NCBI GenBank assembly: GCA_015259045.1 | Contig: JABZHD010000018.1 | Coordinates: 1-12,707, forward strand | Length of the DNA: 12,707 nucleotides | Direction of reading: 5' to 3' | From: Atopobium sp. | GTDB taxonomy: Bacteria; Actinomycetota; Coriobacteriia; Coriobacteriales; Atopobiaceae | Part shown: piece by piece, positions 5,089 through 12,707 of the stretch | Layout of the letters: each line of letters begins with the position of its first letter | Numbering within the stretch: position 1 is the stretch's first letter | The notes under the pieces: generated by a model | Databases searched by the model: none | Told to the model about the DNA's origin: nothing | The model's input: the letters and a program-made list of their open reading frames with translations, nothing else | Translations under genes and position numbers: made by a program

Positions 5089-6729
5089 ATGGCATCAAGA
5101 TATACTTACGAGAAAACAATTTCTAATAATTACATTGGAAAAATGAAAACAATCAAAGCGCATTCTGCTGAGGAGCTTGATTATAAAATAAAAGAACAAT
5201 TGGCTAAATGGAAAGAAGAAGAACAGAAAAAAAGATTGAAAGAAACGGCTGAAAATCTTACGAAAAAAGATCAAGACCGCATTTCTTTTGTTCAATCTAT
5301 TTTGACATTAGCGGATACCATTAATGTCCGCAGAAAGTGGAATGAGCTTAAAGATACAAGAAATTTCCCTGACTTTAAGTATGTTTCTGCGGGTATACCA
5401 CCAACTCAGCCATCTGACGACTCTCAAAACGAGCCAAAATTTGAGCATGTATTTTTATATCAATTAAGAAAAGACGCCGAACAGAAAGCTTACGAAGAAT
5501 ATAAACGTGCTCATGACGAATGGGCATCTAAAGTACAGAGTAGATTTGAAGCATATGAAGAGCAACTTAAGTATTTCAATGAAATGGAAGCAGCCAGCAG
5601 GGCGGATCAATTAGAAAAATATACAAATAAAAAGACTGAGTTTGAAACAGCACAATTGAACTTTAATAACTCATTAGTGGCTGAGGCTAGTTCTAGCATC
5701 AAAGACAATCCAAACCTTGTTCGATTCTATTATGAGAGAATTATTAAGTTCCTGATTCAAAAAATATCGAGTGAAAATTATGGACTATGTCCAGAAATAT
5801 CTGTTGCGACTTCAGGTATTGAAAAAGTGGTGGAATTTAATATTTCACTGATTGCGCCAGATCAAATGAATCTGTATGCCGCTCATAAGTTTGTTGCATC
5901 AACAAAGGAAATAAAAGAAGTTGCACTTAAAAAAACTGAGCTGGACTATTTATATGAACTGTATGTCTTTCAAATTTCGCTAGCTGTTTTGGATATTGCT
6001 TCAAAAGGGTATAGAGAGGCGCATGATATCGATTTATTTGTCGTCAATACTTATGTTAACGGTATTGAAAAAAAGAATGGGCATGAGTTTACTTCATGTG
6101 TGCTATCTCTTTCGGTTTCACCGGAAGCCTGTGGAGAGATTAACTATCGTCAAGTTGATCCAAAAGAGTGTGTTAGATCATTAAAAGGATTATATGCTGG
6201 AGCGCTTGCTTCCTTAACTCCAGTCACACCTATTGTAAAGTTAAATACTGATGATAAGCGGTTTATTGAATCAAGAGATGTAATTGAAGGACTAGATCCA
6301 ACTCAAAATTTAGCGATTATGGATTGGCAAGATTTTGAGTATCTTGTTCGTGAATTGTTTGGAAAAATATTTGGAGGTGAAGGCGGAGAGGTTAAAGTAA
6401 CTCAAGCTAGTAGAGACCAAGGCGTCGATGCAGTTGCTTTTGACCCAGATCCTATTCGTGGTGGAAAATTTGTTATTCAGGCTAAGAGATACAACAACGT
6501 AGTAGGTGTATCTGCTGTTCGTGATTTATATGGCACGATGATGAATGAACACGCCGCAAGGGGATTGTTGGTTACCACAAGTTATTTTGGCTCTGATTCT
6601 AGGGATTTTGTTAAAGATAAACCCATTCAATTGATTGATGGCCAGAATCTTTTGGCATTACTTAAACAGTATGGTTATGGAGAGTTTAATATCACGTTGG
6701 GTGTTGAAAAGGACCAATTAGATAAATAG
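5089..6729 (+). CDS. Mrr-type restriction endonuclease-like protein, putative defence gene
   Basis: A 546-residue cytoplasmic protein. Residues about 25-75 and 140-190 are rich in Lys and Glu and look coiled-coil. Residues about 205-400 form a region I do not recognise. Residues 412-535 are an Mrr_cat (PF04471-type) nuclease domain: DWQDFEYLVRELF, then QASRDQGVDAV with Asp447, then IQAKRY with Gln464-x-Lys466, the D...QxK metal-binding core of this PD-(D/E)xK subfamily. VSAVRDLYGTMMNE and GLLVTTSYFG follow as in other members. Mrr-type enzymes usually cut modified foreign DNA without a partner methylase, and none is seen here. The gene is much more AT-rich than its neighbours (about 28% G+C in its first 120 bases), suggesting horizontal acquisition. 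The ATG at 5089 has only a weak ribosome binding site. It ends 34 bases before the HAD gene, with no terminator between them. Confidence 0.85.
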   Translation: MASRYTYEKTISNNYIGKMKTIKAHSAEELDYKIKEQLAKWKEEEQKKRLKETAENLTKKDQDRISFVQSILTLADTINVRRKWNELKDTRNFPDFKYVSAGIPPTQPSDDSQNEPKFEHVFLYQLRKDAEQKAYEEYKRAHDEWASKVQSRFEAYEEQLKYFNEMEAASRADQLEKYTNKKTEFETAQLNFNNSLVAEASSSIKDNPNLVRFYYERIIKFLIQKISSENYGLCPEISVATSGIEKVVEFNISLIAPDQMNLYAAHKFVASTKEIKEVALKKTELDYLYELYVFQISLAVLDIASKGYREAHDIDLFVVNTYVNGIEKKNGHEFTSCVLSLSVSPEACGEINYRQVDPKECVRSLKGLYAGALASLTPVTPIVKLNTDDKRFIESRDVIEGLDPTQNLAIMDWQDFEYLVRELFGKIFGGEGGEVKVTQASRDQGVDAVAFDPDPIRGGKFVIQAKRYNNVVGVSAVRDLYGTMMNEHAARGLLVTTSYFGSDSRDFVKDKPIQLIDGQNLLALLKQYGYGEFNITLGVEKDQLDK

Positions 6730-6763
6730 TATTCGGTTATCGTAAGAATAGGAAAGAAAAAAG

Positions 6764-7659
6764 TTGACAACAACAGAAGAACTCATTGCTCAGAAGCAGT
6801 CTTGGCTTAACCAAGATGTATCAAATCTGAAAGTAGATATTGTCTTTTCCGATATGGATGAGACGTTTTTGCATACTGATAAATCTCTTGATGCCAAAAA
6901 TATGGCAATGTTGGATCGCCTGGCTGAGCTAGATATTCCCTTTGCTCCTTGTTCTGGACGCGCGTTTAACGTGTTGCCAAAAGAGGTTGTGAATCATCCT
7001 GCTTCTAAGTATGTGGTTTCTTGTGACGGTGCCGTTATCAGAGATCTTTCTACACAGACGGTACTGCACGAGTCTACTGTTACCAAGGAGCAGGCACTTG
7101 AGTTGTATCAAAAGCTTAAAGACCTTCCTGTCACTTTTGATATTTTTGCAGACGGTGGTGTTTATCTGGAACGCTCAAGGCACAATCTTATCTCTCAGTT
7201 AGGTATTCCCGCAGATCATGCCGCATTTATGCAGCGCTCGCGTACGCCCTTTGACCAAAGCGTCGAGGAGTTTATTGACAGCGTAACAACCATTGAGCGA
7301 CTGGTTCCTACTGGTCAGTTTCAGAGGGCGAGAAGTACCAGGCACTTGTAGCAGATGCTGTAGCTTCGGTAAAGGGACTCAGTGGCACAGCTTCCATGAG
7401 TATGGGAATGGAAATCCTGGCCGACGGCACTTCAAAGGGTGCTGCACTTAAGTGGCTCTGCAATCATCTTGGCATTTCAACGGATAATGCTGCAGCTTTT
7501 GGCGATTCGCTCAATGATGTCGCCATGCTTTCCGCCGCAGGAATGGGTACGGCAGTTGCTAACGCTCGTCGTGAAGATTTTGAGGCTGCAGCTTATATCA
7601 CTTTGACTAACGATCAGGCGGGTTTCTCGCGATTCTTAACGTGGGCACTGGGAGAGTAA
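6764..7659 (+). pseudogene. Cof-type HAD phosphatase, broken by a single-base frameshift
   Basis: The two halves of one HAD-superfamily hydrolase lie in different frames. The first (TTG 6764 to TAG 7351) has motif I FSDMDET (Asp30 and Asp32) and motif II APCSGR. The second frame is open from 7297 to the TAA at 7657-7659 and has motif III GTSKGAALK and motif IV FGDSLNDVAML. The sense is restored if one T is added to the TTT at 7319-7321, giving TGQF joined to SEGEKYQALV. The repaired protein would be 298 residues, normal for Cof-type sugar-phosphate or nucleotide phosphatases. The TTG start is supported by AGGAAAG seven bases upstream. No slippery heptamer is present, so programmed frameshifting is unlikely. 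This is either a recent loss of function or a sequencing error in a T run. It is probably cotranscribed with the upstream nuclease gene. Confidence 0.85.
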
Positions 7660-7732
7660 ACACTTGGCGCTGGAAACGTAACGTTTCAGAGTTTTCGCTT
7701 TAAAGTTTTGCTCGAGGCATATGGTTTAAAGA

Positions 7733-7763
7733 AAAAGCCGGCAGATACAATCTGTCGGCTTTT
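7733..7763. terminator. Bidirectional terminator between the HAD gene and kup
   Basis: A 14-bp stem (7733-7746 with 7750-7763) has a 3-base loop and one G-U pair on the plus strand. It runs into TTTT on the plus strand and into TTTTTCTTT on the minus strand. It lies between the convergent HAD gene and kup and can serve both. Confidence 0.9.
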
Positions 7764-7795
7764 GTTGTGAGAAGTAAAACTACTACGCGCTAGGC

Positions 7796-10078
7796 CTAGT
7801 GATTGGTGTCTTGTTGCTCCTCAAAGACATCTTCATCGACCTCTTCTTCGTCAAGTTTAAGAGGACGGAAGCTAGCGGTATCGCCACCAACGTAGTCTGC
7901 AACAGTAGCTGCGTTTTCAACGCGCTCCTTGTGCAGCGCTTCTGCAAAGATATCCTCATCTTCTTCAATCTCTGCAATACGCTCTTTCATAGGAGCCTCG
8001 ACAAGTGGCATAGAACCCGTCTGAGCTGCGTCATCAAGCGTGATACGAGTAAGCTTCTGCCCGCGCTTAACCTTGGAGAACAGAGGAACGTACTCAAAGA
8101 CAATGTTGGAGTTCTCAAGACCATACCAGCGGGCAGGAGATCCGCAGATACGACGAATAAAGTACTTGAGCTCAAGACAGCGAGCGTCAAAACCGTTGAT
8201 GTCGGTCTCTGGAGCTAGTACCTTACGCAGCAAGCAGAATCTAAAGTCACCAATCTCGGAGTGCTCCTTGTAAATGGAATACTTGTGATTCTGTGGAGCA
8301 AGCTGATTGTTCTTAATCAGGTCACCAACAATCTGATACAGATAGGTGTTAATACGCTGGTTTACCCTAAAGCCAAGACGCAGGGTGATCTTGAACAGGA
8401 AGTCTGTACCAAAGTCATTGACGATAAACTCACGGGTATTTGGATCGTCTGTCAGCGAGATATTAATGAAGTAGTAGGCCTTTGCGCGCTTTGGGCGCTT
8501 ATCCAAGATGGAATAAAGGATGTCTCGGTCTAGCTTGTCAAATGAAGAGTCATTGGTCAAAAAGACCAGGTTATCAGCGAGAGTTGAATAGTCCGCATCG
8601 TGGCTCAAGCTACGGAGCTGGTCAATGTATTTATCTACGGGGAGATAAACGCTCTGCGTCCTCTCGACAGCGGTACCGCGGCGCCAGACAAACATGACAA
8701 CAAAGATTGCGGTAGCCATAAGAACGGTAAAGTAGCCGCCGTGGAAGAACTTGGTAAGGCTTGAGAAGAAGAACATAGCCTCGATAGCACCAAAGAAAAG
8801 AATGAATGGAATGGCCGCCCATAGGCGCTTTCTGATAACAGCCAGGTAGGTGTAGAGCAAGATTGAGGTCATGAGCATGGTAACGGTAATTGCAAGACCG
8901 TACGCCGCTTCCATGTGCTCAGAGCTCTGGAAGAGAAGTACAACGCCAATGCAGCCAACCCACATGATGTTGTTTACAAGTGGAATGTAAATCTGGCCCT
9001 TTGTTGTGGAAGGGTAGTTAATCTTAATGTGAGGCATAAGATCAAGTTTAATTGCCTCAGAGACAATGGAGTAAGAGCCAGTAATCAGTGCCTGAGAGGC
9101 AATAATTGCAGCAAGCGCAGAGAGAATAACGGCAAATGGTCTAAGCTGACCAGGAAGCATTTCAAAGAAAGGATTGAGGTCTTTGATTGCGTTGAAGCTC
9201 TCGTTGGTGTGGTTAGTGATGATCCACGCGCCTTGTCCAAGGTAGTTCAGAATCAAGCAGACCTTAACAAAAGGCCAGCTTACGTAAATGTTGCTCTTGC
9301 CAACGTGACCCATGTCAGAATAAAGCGCCTCTGCACCAGTGGTACAAAGGAAGACACTACCTAAAACCATGAGGCCAGCTGCATTGAGCTTGCCATCAAA
9401 GAGGAACAGAATGCCGCGGACTGGGTTAAGAGCTCGAACAACGCTAATGTCAGCAAACATGTTCATAACACCCATGGCACCCAAGAACAAGAACCAAAGC
9501 GTCATGACAGGGCCAAAGGCCTTACCAATGGTAGAAGTACCTGCCTTCTGTAAGGCAAAGAGGGTACAGAGGATGATGATGGTAATCATGACAACAATGT
9601 GCTGATTATCACCAATAATAGCATGAGCTGCAGGAATAGTACGCAAACCCTCAATAGCGGTGGTTACCGTAACAGCTGGGGTCAAAATACCGTCAGCAAG
9701 AAGAGCTGCGCCACCAATCATGGCAGGAATAATCAGCCATTTGGCGCACTTTTTAACCAAACTGTAGAGCGCAAAGATTCCGCCCTCATTGTGGTTGTCT
9801 GCTTTCATTGCAACCATGACGTATTTAACGGTTGTAATGAGTGTCAGCGTCCAGATAATGAGGGACAGAGCACCCAAAACAACATCGGTGCTCATGGTAA
9901 GAAGACCACCGTTACCAGCAATAATTGCCTTCATGGTGTACATTGGAGAAGTGCCAATGTCACCGTAGACGATGCCAAGGGTAACAAGTACCATGCCAGC
10001 ACTTAGAGGAATGCCAGTTGATTTCTTGGCTTTGTTCTTAGAGAAAAGCGCATGAAATGCAGCTTTACTTGTATTCAT
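7796..10078 (-). CDS. kup: KUP-family potassium uptake protein
   Basis: A 760-residue inner-membrane potassium transporter, generally proton-coupled in this family. The hallmark GIVYGDIGTSPMYT is at residues 35-48 in the first membrane segment. About twelve hydrophobic helices follow up to about residue 460, including GGIFALYSLVKK, a conserved HAK/KUP stretch, and LADGILTPAVTV. The rest is a soluble cytoplasmic domain. The protein is longer than E. coli Kup (622 aa) because of an extended C-terminus with an acidic tail (DEEEVDEDVFEEQ). ATG 10078 is preceded by AGAGGA seven bases upstream. The gene is 116 bases downstream of rlmKL on the same strand, with a perfect palindrome (10138-10151) between them and no clear terminator, so it may be read from its own promoter and from rlmKL. 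Confidence 0.97.
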   Translation of the reverse strand: MNTSKAAFHALFSKNKAKKSTGIPLSAGMVLVTLGIVYGDIGTSPMYTMKAIIAGNGGLLTMSTDVVLGALSLIIWTLTLITTVKYVMVAMKADNHNEGGIFALYSLVKKCAKWLIIPAMIGGAALLADGILTPAVTVTTAIEGLRTIPAAHAIIGDNQHIVVMITIIILCTLFALQKAGTSTIGKAFGPVMTLWFLFLGAMGVMNMFADISVVRALNPVRGILFLFDGKLNAAGLMVLGSVFLCTTGAEALYSDMGHVGKSNIYVSWPFVKVCLILNYLGQGAWIITNHTNESFNAIKDLNPFFEMLPGQLRPFAVILSALAAIIASQALITGSYSIVSEAIKLDLMPHIKINYPSTTKGQIYIPLVNNIMWVGCIGVVLLFQSSEHMEAAYGLAITVTMLMTSILLYTYLAVIRKRLWAAIPFILFFGAIEAMFFFSSLTKFFHGGYFTVLMATAIFVVMFVWRRGTAVERTQSVYLPVDKYIDQLRSLSHDADYSTLADNLVFLTNDSSFDKLDRDILYSILDKRPKRAKAYYFINISLTDDPNTREFIVNDFGTDFLFKITLRLGFRVNQRINTYLYQIVGDLIKNNQLAPQNHKYSIYKEHSEIGDFRFCLLRKVLAPETDINGFDARCLELKYFIRRICGSPARWYGLENSNIVFEYVPLFSKVKRGQKLTRITLDDAAQTGSMPLVEAPMKERIAEIEEDEDIFAEALHKERVENAATVADYVGGDTASFRPLKLDEEEVDEDVFEEQQDTNH

Positions 10079-10137
10079 CTATTAATCCTCTCAACAGATG
10101 ATTAGTACAGTTCGTCATCATATGTTAGTCCATATAC

Positions 10138-10151
10138 CTAGTTATAACTAG
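10138..10151. repeat. Perfect 14-bp palindrome upstream of kup
   Basis: CTAGTTATAACTAG reads the same on both strands and lies 60-73 bases before the kup start codon. It contains a TATAAC -10-like core. A second interrupted palindrome, GTACAAACGTAC, lies at 10158-10169. The arrangement is suggestive of an operator overlapping the kup promoter, but no clear -35 is visible and no regulator is known. Confidence 0.55.
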
Positions 10152-10194
10152 ACGAATGTACAAACGTACTTATTTTGCCTGCAAGCGGAAAAAT

Positions 10195-12483
10195 TTACTC
10201 ATTTTCCCGCGGTTTTCTCGAGATTTTATATGCATGGTGGATCTTCTGATTTCTTGAGAAGTCCTCCGGAATAGTTTCACTTGTGATGTCTTCGATGATG
10301 ACGCCAGCTCGCTGGATTTTCTCGAAATCTGGCTTAAAGGTACGCAGGTTGCACGAGAAGATGGCAACGCCGCCGCGAGTCAGAAGGCGAGAAATGCCAA
10401 TAATAAGCTCAGCGTGATCTCTCTGGACATCAAACGAGCTTTGCCTCATGCGCGATGAGTTAGAGAAGGTGGGGACGTCGCAGAAGATGACGTTCCAGCG
10501 ATTTTTGGTATGACGCATCTCGGTAATCCAAGACAGGACGTCTGCCTGGACAAACTCGTGCTCCTCGCCGTCAAAACCGTTGCGCTTCATGTTGCGCTTG
10601 GCCCACTCGAGCGAAGGCTTGGAGAGGTCAACGGTTGTGGAGTGGAGTGCGCCACCGTCTGCTGCGTAGCAGGTAGCGGTACCTGTATAGGCAAAGAGAT
10701 TGAGGAAGCTCTTAGCTGTGCCGGCACTCTTCATGAGCTCACGAATTTCTGCACGTGTATCGCGGTGATCCAAGAAGATTCCACAGTCCAGCCTGGATGC
10801 AAAGTTGACCTCAAAGAGTAGGCCACCTTCATCGATGAGCAGCATTTCTTTTCTGGAGTTGTCTGCAGCGCTGCCCTCGTCAGAGTACTGAGAGCCACCC
10901 TTTGCACGCGTTCTTGTTCGTAGATTTACGTTTGAGCTGGGTACGCCTAGAATGCGAGGAGCCAAAGCTAGGACGTCTAGAAGGCGGCGCTTTGCAAGGT
11001 CTGGATCAATCTCTTTAGATGCAGCGTACTCAGAGATTTGCAGCCAGGTAGTTGGCTTTGTGGCACCCTTGTAGATGTCAATGCTGACGGCATAATCGGG
11101 CAGGTCAGCGTCATAGACGCGGTAGCACGAGACGTCGTTTTTACGAGCCCACTTAGCGCGTTGCTTGGCCACCTTAGCAAGGCGTGCGGCAAACTGATCT
11201 GATGCAGGAACCAGTACACTTACCGGCTGGTTGTTAACCATGACAGTGGGACCTGCAGGAACCGAGGTTGACTCAGAGTTGCTTGTAGGTGCAGTGGCAT
11301 CAGCTTCGCCACCACCTGTTTCTTCAGCGATTGCGGCAGGGTAGGAGCGCATCGTAGCAATGGAGTTGCCCACGTAAACAGAAAGCGTCTGCGATGGAGT
11401 TGCTCTGAGCACCGTATCGGTATTTGTATCGCTGGTAAGAAGCGTGCTTGCCTGTCCCACAAAAAGTCCAAGCGTGGAGTAAGCAGAGCCCTGAAGTGTG
11501 GGCTCTTCTTTGGTCCACGAGAGATCGGCAACAATGCCCGTGAAGTGCTCTGCATGTTTTAGTAGCTCAGAAGCGGCCAAGAACTGCACGTCAGCCTTGA
11601 GACCGCCTGCACGAAGCGTATAAAGCACAGCCTCCTTGGCCTTTGGTCGAGGGTCCGCTGCATAGAGTGTGACCTGGCGCTCTTGGCCCTTCTCGGCACG
11701 TTCATCGGCCTCAGCAAGCAAATCCTGCCAGGCATCGTCGTCGTGGCCAGCCCAACCCGTCATGCCCCAGCGAGCGCGCAAGATGCCCGGCGCCACGTCC
11801 AGCGCCATGCCCGCTGCCTCCTGCGCAAGCGCGCCTGCTCCCGGGAACAGCAGCGCCGGCAGTGGCGCGTCTGGCGAGAAACCCGATGCACTCGCAGCAG
11901 TTTGCACCTGCAGATACAGAAGGGCAGCGGCGTAATCCAGCCTGAGCGGCGCAAACTCACGTGCCGGCCCTCGACCGCCAGTCAAACTGCGCTTAAAGAG
12001 AGCCTCACCAGCAAGGTCAATGCCAACCGTGGCACGGTTGCGTGATACGCGCACGACAATAGTTACGTCAGGCGCAAGCGTGTTGACCATAGGACGGCTT
12101 CCGCGCTTTGCTGCAAGTCGGTCTACAATAGCGTCTTTTGTTCTGACAGCAATGAAGTTGGTGTTTCTGAGCTGGTCATTTGTGCCGTGAGCGCTGACTG
12201 CAATGGTGGCATGCGGACCAATATGGTCTTCCCAAGCAATGTGGGAGAGGCCTTCGTAGAGAGCGTCTGAAGTTGCAGCGCCAACGCGATCAAGCACCAA
12301 AATGACGCGAGACGTGAGACGAGACCATAAACAGACGCGGTAAGCATCGGCAAGTGAGCCGTAAAACGCAACCTGTCCGCCAAGAGGGCGCACCTTTTTA
12401 ATGCGCAGGCCGTCAAGCTCCTGTGCAAGAAGCTTCTCAAAGCCTTTTGGACACGTTGCAAAGAACTCAAGTTCTTGAGACAT
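10195..12483 (-). CDS. rlmKL: RlmKL-type 23S rRNA methyltransferase with degenerate RlmL domain
   Basis: A 762-residue protein with the layout of bifunctional RlmKL: an N-terminal ferredoxin-like/THUMP region (about 1-165), an RlmL methyltransferase region (about 170-380), a Ser/Thr-rich linker (about 385-415), and a C-terminal RlmK methyltransferase (about 425-760). RlmK makes m7G2069 and RlmL makes m2G2445 in 23S rRNA (E. coli numbering). The RlmK half is well preserved: CYRVYDADLPDYAV, GIFLDHRDTR, FLNLFAYTGTAT (593-604), and DVPTFSNSSRM followed by FDVQRDH. In the RlmL half, the usual DPMCGSGT is LFPGAGAL (212-219) and the catalytic NPPY is DLSW (320-323), so it is probably inactive. The start ATG 12483 has AAAGGTG five bases upstream; the frame is open to 12552 but without such a site. 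The E. coli protein is 702 aa. Confidence 0.88.
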   Translation of the reverse strand: MSQELEFFATCPKGFEKLLAQELDGLRIKKVRPLGGQVAFYGSLADAYRVCLWSRLTSRVILVLDRVGAATSDALYEGLSHIAWEDHIGPHATIAVSAHGTNDQLRNTNFIAVRTKDAIVDRLAAKRGSRPMVNTLAPDVTIVVRVSRNRATVGIDLAGEALFKRSLTGGRGPAREFAPLRLDYAAALLYLQVQTAASASGFSPDAPLPALLFPGAGALAQEAAGMALDVAPGILRARWGMTGWAGHDDDAWQDLLAEADERAEKGQERQVTLYAADPRPKAKEAVLYTLRAGGLKADVQFLAASELLKHAEHFTGIVADLSWTKEEPTLQGSAYSTLGLFVGQASTLLTSDTNTDTVLRATPSQTLSVYVGNSIATMRSYPAAIAEETGGGEADATAPTSNSESTSVPAGPTVMVNNQPVSVLVPASDQFAARLAKVAKQRAKWARKNDVSCYRVYDADLPDYAVSIDIYKGATKPTTWLQISEYAASKEIDPDLAKRRLLDVLALAPRILGVPSSNVNLRTRTRAKGGSQYSDEGSAADNSRKEMLLIDEGGLLFEVNFASRLDCGIFLDHRDTRAEIRELMKSAGTAKSFLNLFAYTGTATCYAADGGALHSTTVDLSKPSLEWAKRNMKRNGFDGEEHEFVQADVLSWITEMRHTKNRWNVIFCDVPTFSNSSRMRQSSFDVQRDHAELIIGISRLLTRGGVAIFSCNLRTFKPDFEKIQRAGVIIEDITSETIPEDFSRNQKIHHAYKISRKPRENE

Positions 12484-12635
12484 CGGGACACCTTTCGCCC
12501 GTAGGAATTGAATACATACTGACGTAACATTTTCCCATGTTTTTCTCGCCAAATCATCTGTTATTTTTCGCTTAAAATACGCGTAGTATCTTTTATAAGG
12601 AAATACAGAGAGCTGTTCGAGGTTTGGGAGTCATT

Positions 12636-12707
12636 ATGGATGCAAAAGTTATGGAAGCATTTGAGTCCTGGCGTGCAAACGTCACCGAAGAAGACCTGGT
12701 AGAAGAG
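12636..12707 (+). CDS. N-terminus of a probable phospho-sugar mutase (partial)
   Basis: The first 24 codons of a gene that runs off the right edge. The start is ATG 12636, with GGGAG five bases upstream. The residues (MDAKVMEAFESWRANVTEED, then LVEE) resemble the start of phosphoglucomutase/phosphomannomutase proteins of the PgcA type, which open with a helix ending in a W-x-x-x-V/N-T/D-x-x-D-L motif before the catalytic domain. The catalytic serine and metal-binding loops lie outside the window, so the assignment is tentative. The gene is divergent from rlmKL, with 152 bases between the two starts. A TATAAG at about 12593-12598 could be its -10. Confidence 0.55.
   Translation, partial: MDAKVMEAFESWRANVTEEDLVEE

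Noticed and set aside
4989..6763. Direct repeats or an integration site flanking the nuclease gene
   Set aside because: I compared both edges and found no matching repeats, tRNA fragment or integrase. The evidence for transfer rests on base composition and domain type only.
7297..7351. Programmed -1 frameshift in the HAD gene
   Set aside because: There is no X-XXY-YYZ slippery heptamer and no clear downstream stimulatory hairpin or internal Shine-Dalgarno sequence in the overlap, so a mutation or sequencing error is more likely.
8915..10006. Several plus-strand frames of 88-149 codons opposite kup
   Set aside because: They are antisense to a well-supported transporter gene, lack ribosome binding sites and show no family pattern.
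10079..10194. c-di-AMP (ydaO-type) riboswitch in front of kup
   Set aside because: The interval is only 116 bases, shows none of the long paired elements of that riboswitch class, and has no expression-platform terminator.
10160..10205. Intrinsic terminator after rlmKL
   Set aside because: The T-run and A-run flanking the GC segment do not pair beyond four bases in register, so no stable stem forms.

Overview
The window looks like chromosome from a moderately AT-rich actinobacterium, most likely a coriobacterium of the Atopobium/Lancefieldella group. The grounds are overall base composition (mid-40s % G+C by eye), a CarD-like RNA polymerase regulator, short-spaced purine-rich ribosome binding sites, a fused RlmKL methyltransferase and a KUP potassium transporter. 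The assignment is inference from protein style, not a database match. No CRISPR array, insertion sequence, transposase or rRNA gene is visible.

Left part (1-1004): the last 19 codons of an upstream gene and its terminator, then a small XRE-type repressor with no visible ribosome binding site. On the minus strand are a tRNA-Phe(GAA) with its own promoter and terminator, and a short gene of unknown function. Centre-left (1007-4590): an extended -10 promoter drives a surface lipoprotein of the alpha/beta-hydrolase (tannase-like) type followed by a membrane-anchored cyclophilin, evidently a two-gene exported-protein operon. Next come a CarD-like regulator and a 73-residue unknown protein, closed by a clean terminator. 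Both of these last genes have inverted repeats touching their translation start regions.

Centre-right (4663-7763): a UPF0237-type ACT-domain protein, then a strikingly AT-rich 546-residue protein with a coiled-coil N-terminal half and a C-terminal Mrr-type nuclease domain. This is probably a horizontally acquired defence gene. It is followed by a Cof-type HAD phosphatase broken by a one-base frameshift. A bidirectional terminator separates these from the minus-strand genes.

Right part (7796-12707): minus-strand kup and rlmKL, with a divergent gene beginning at the right edge that resembles the N-terminus of a phospho-sugar mutase. The RlmL half of RlmKL appears to have lost its cofactor-binding and catalytic motifs, and a 74% G+C patch sits exactly on the lost motif I. 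The RlmK half is well preserved apart from one motif substitution.

The most interesting points are the degenerate RlmL domain, the lipoprotein with alanine in place of the nucleophilic serine, the single-gene Mrr-like island, and the local inverted repeats next to promoters and ribosome binding sites.
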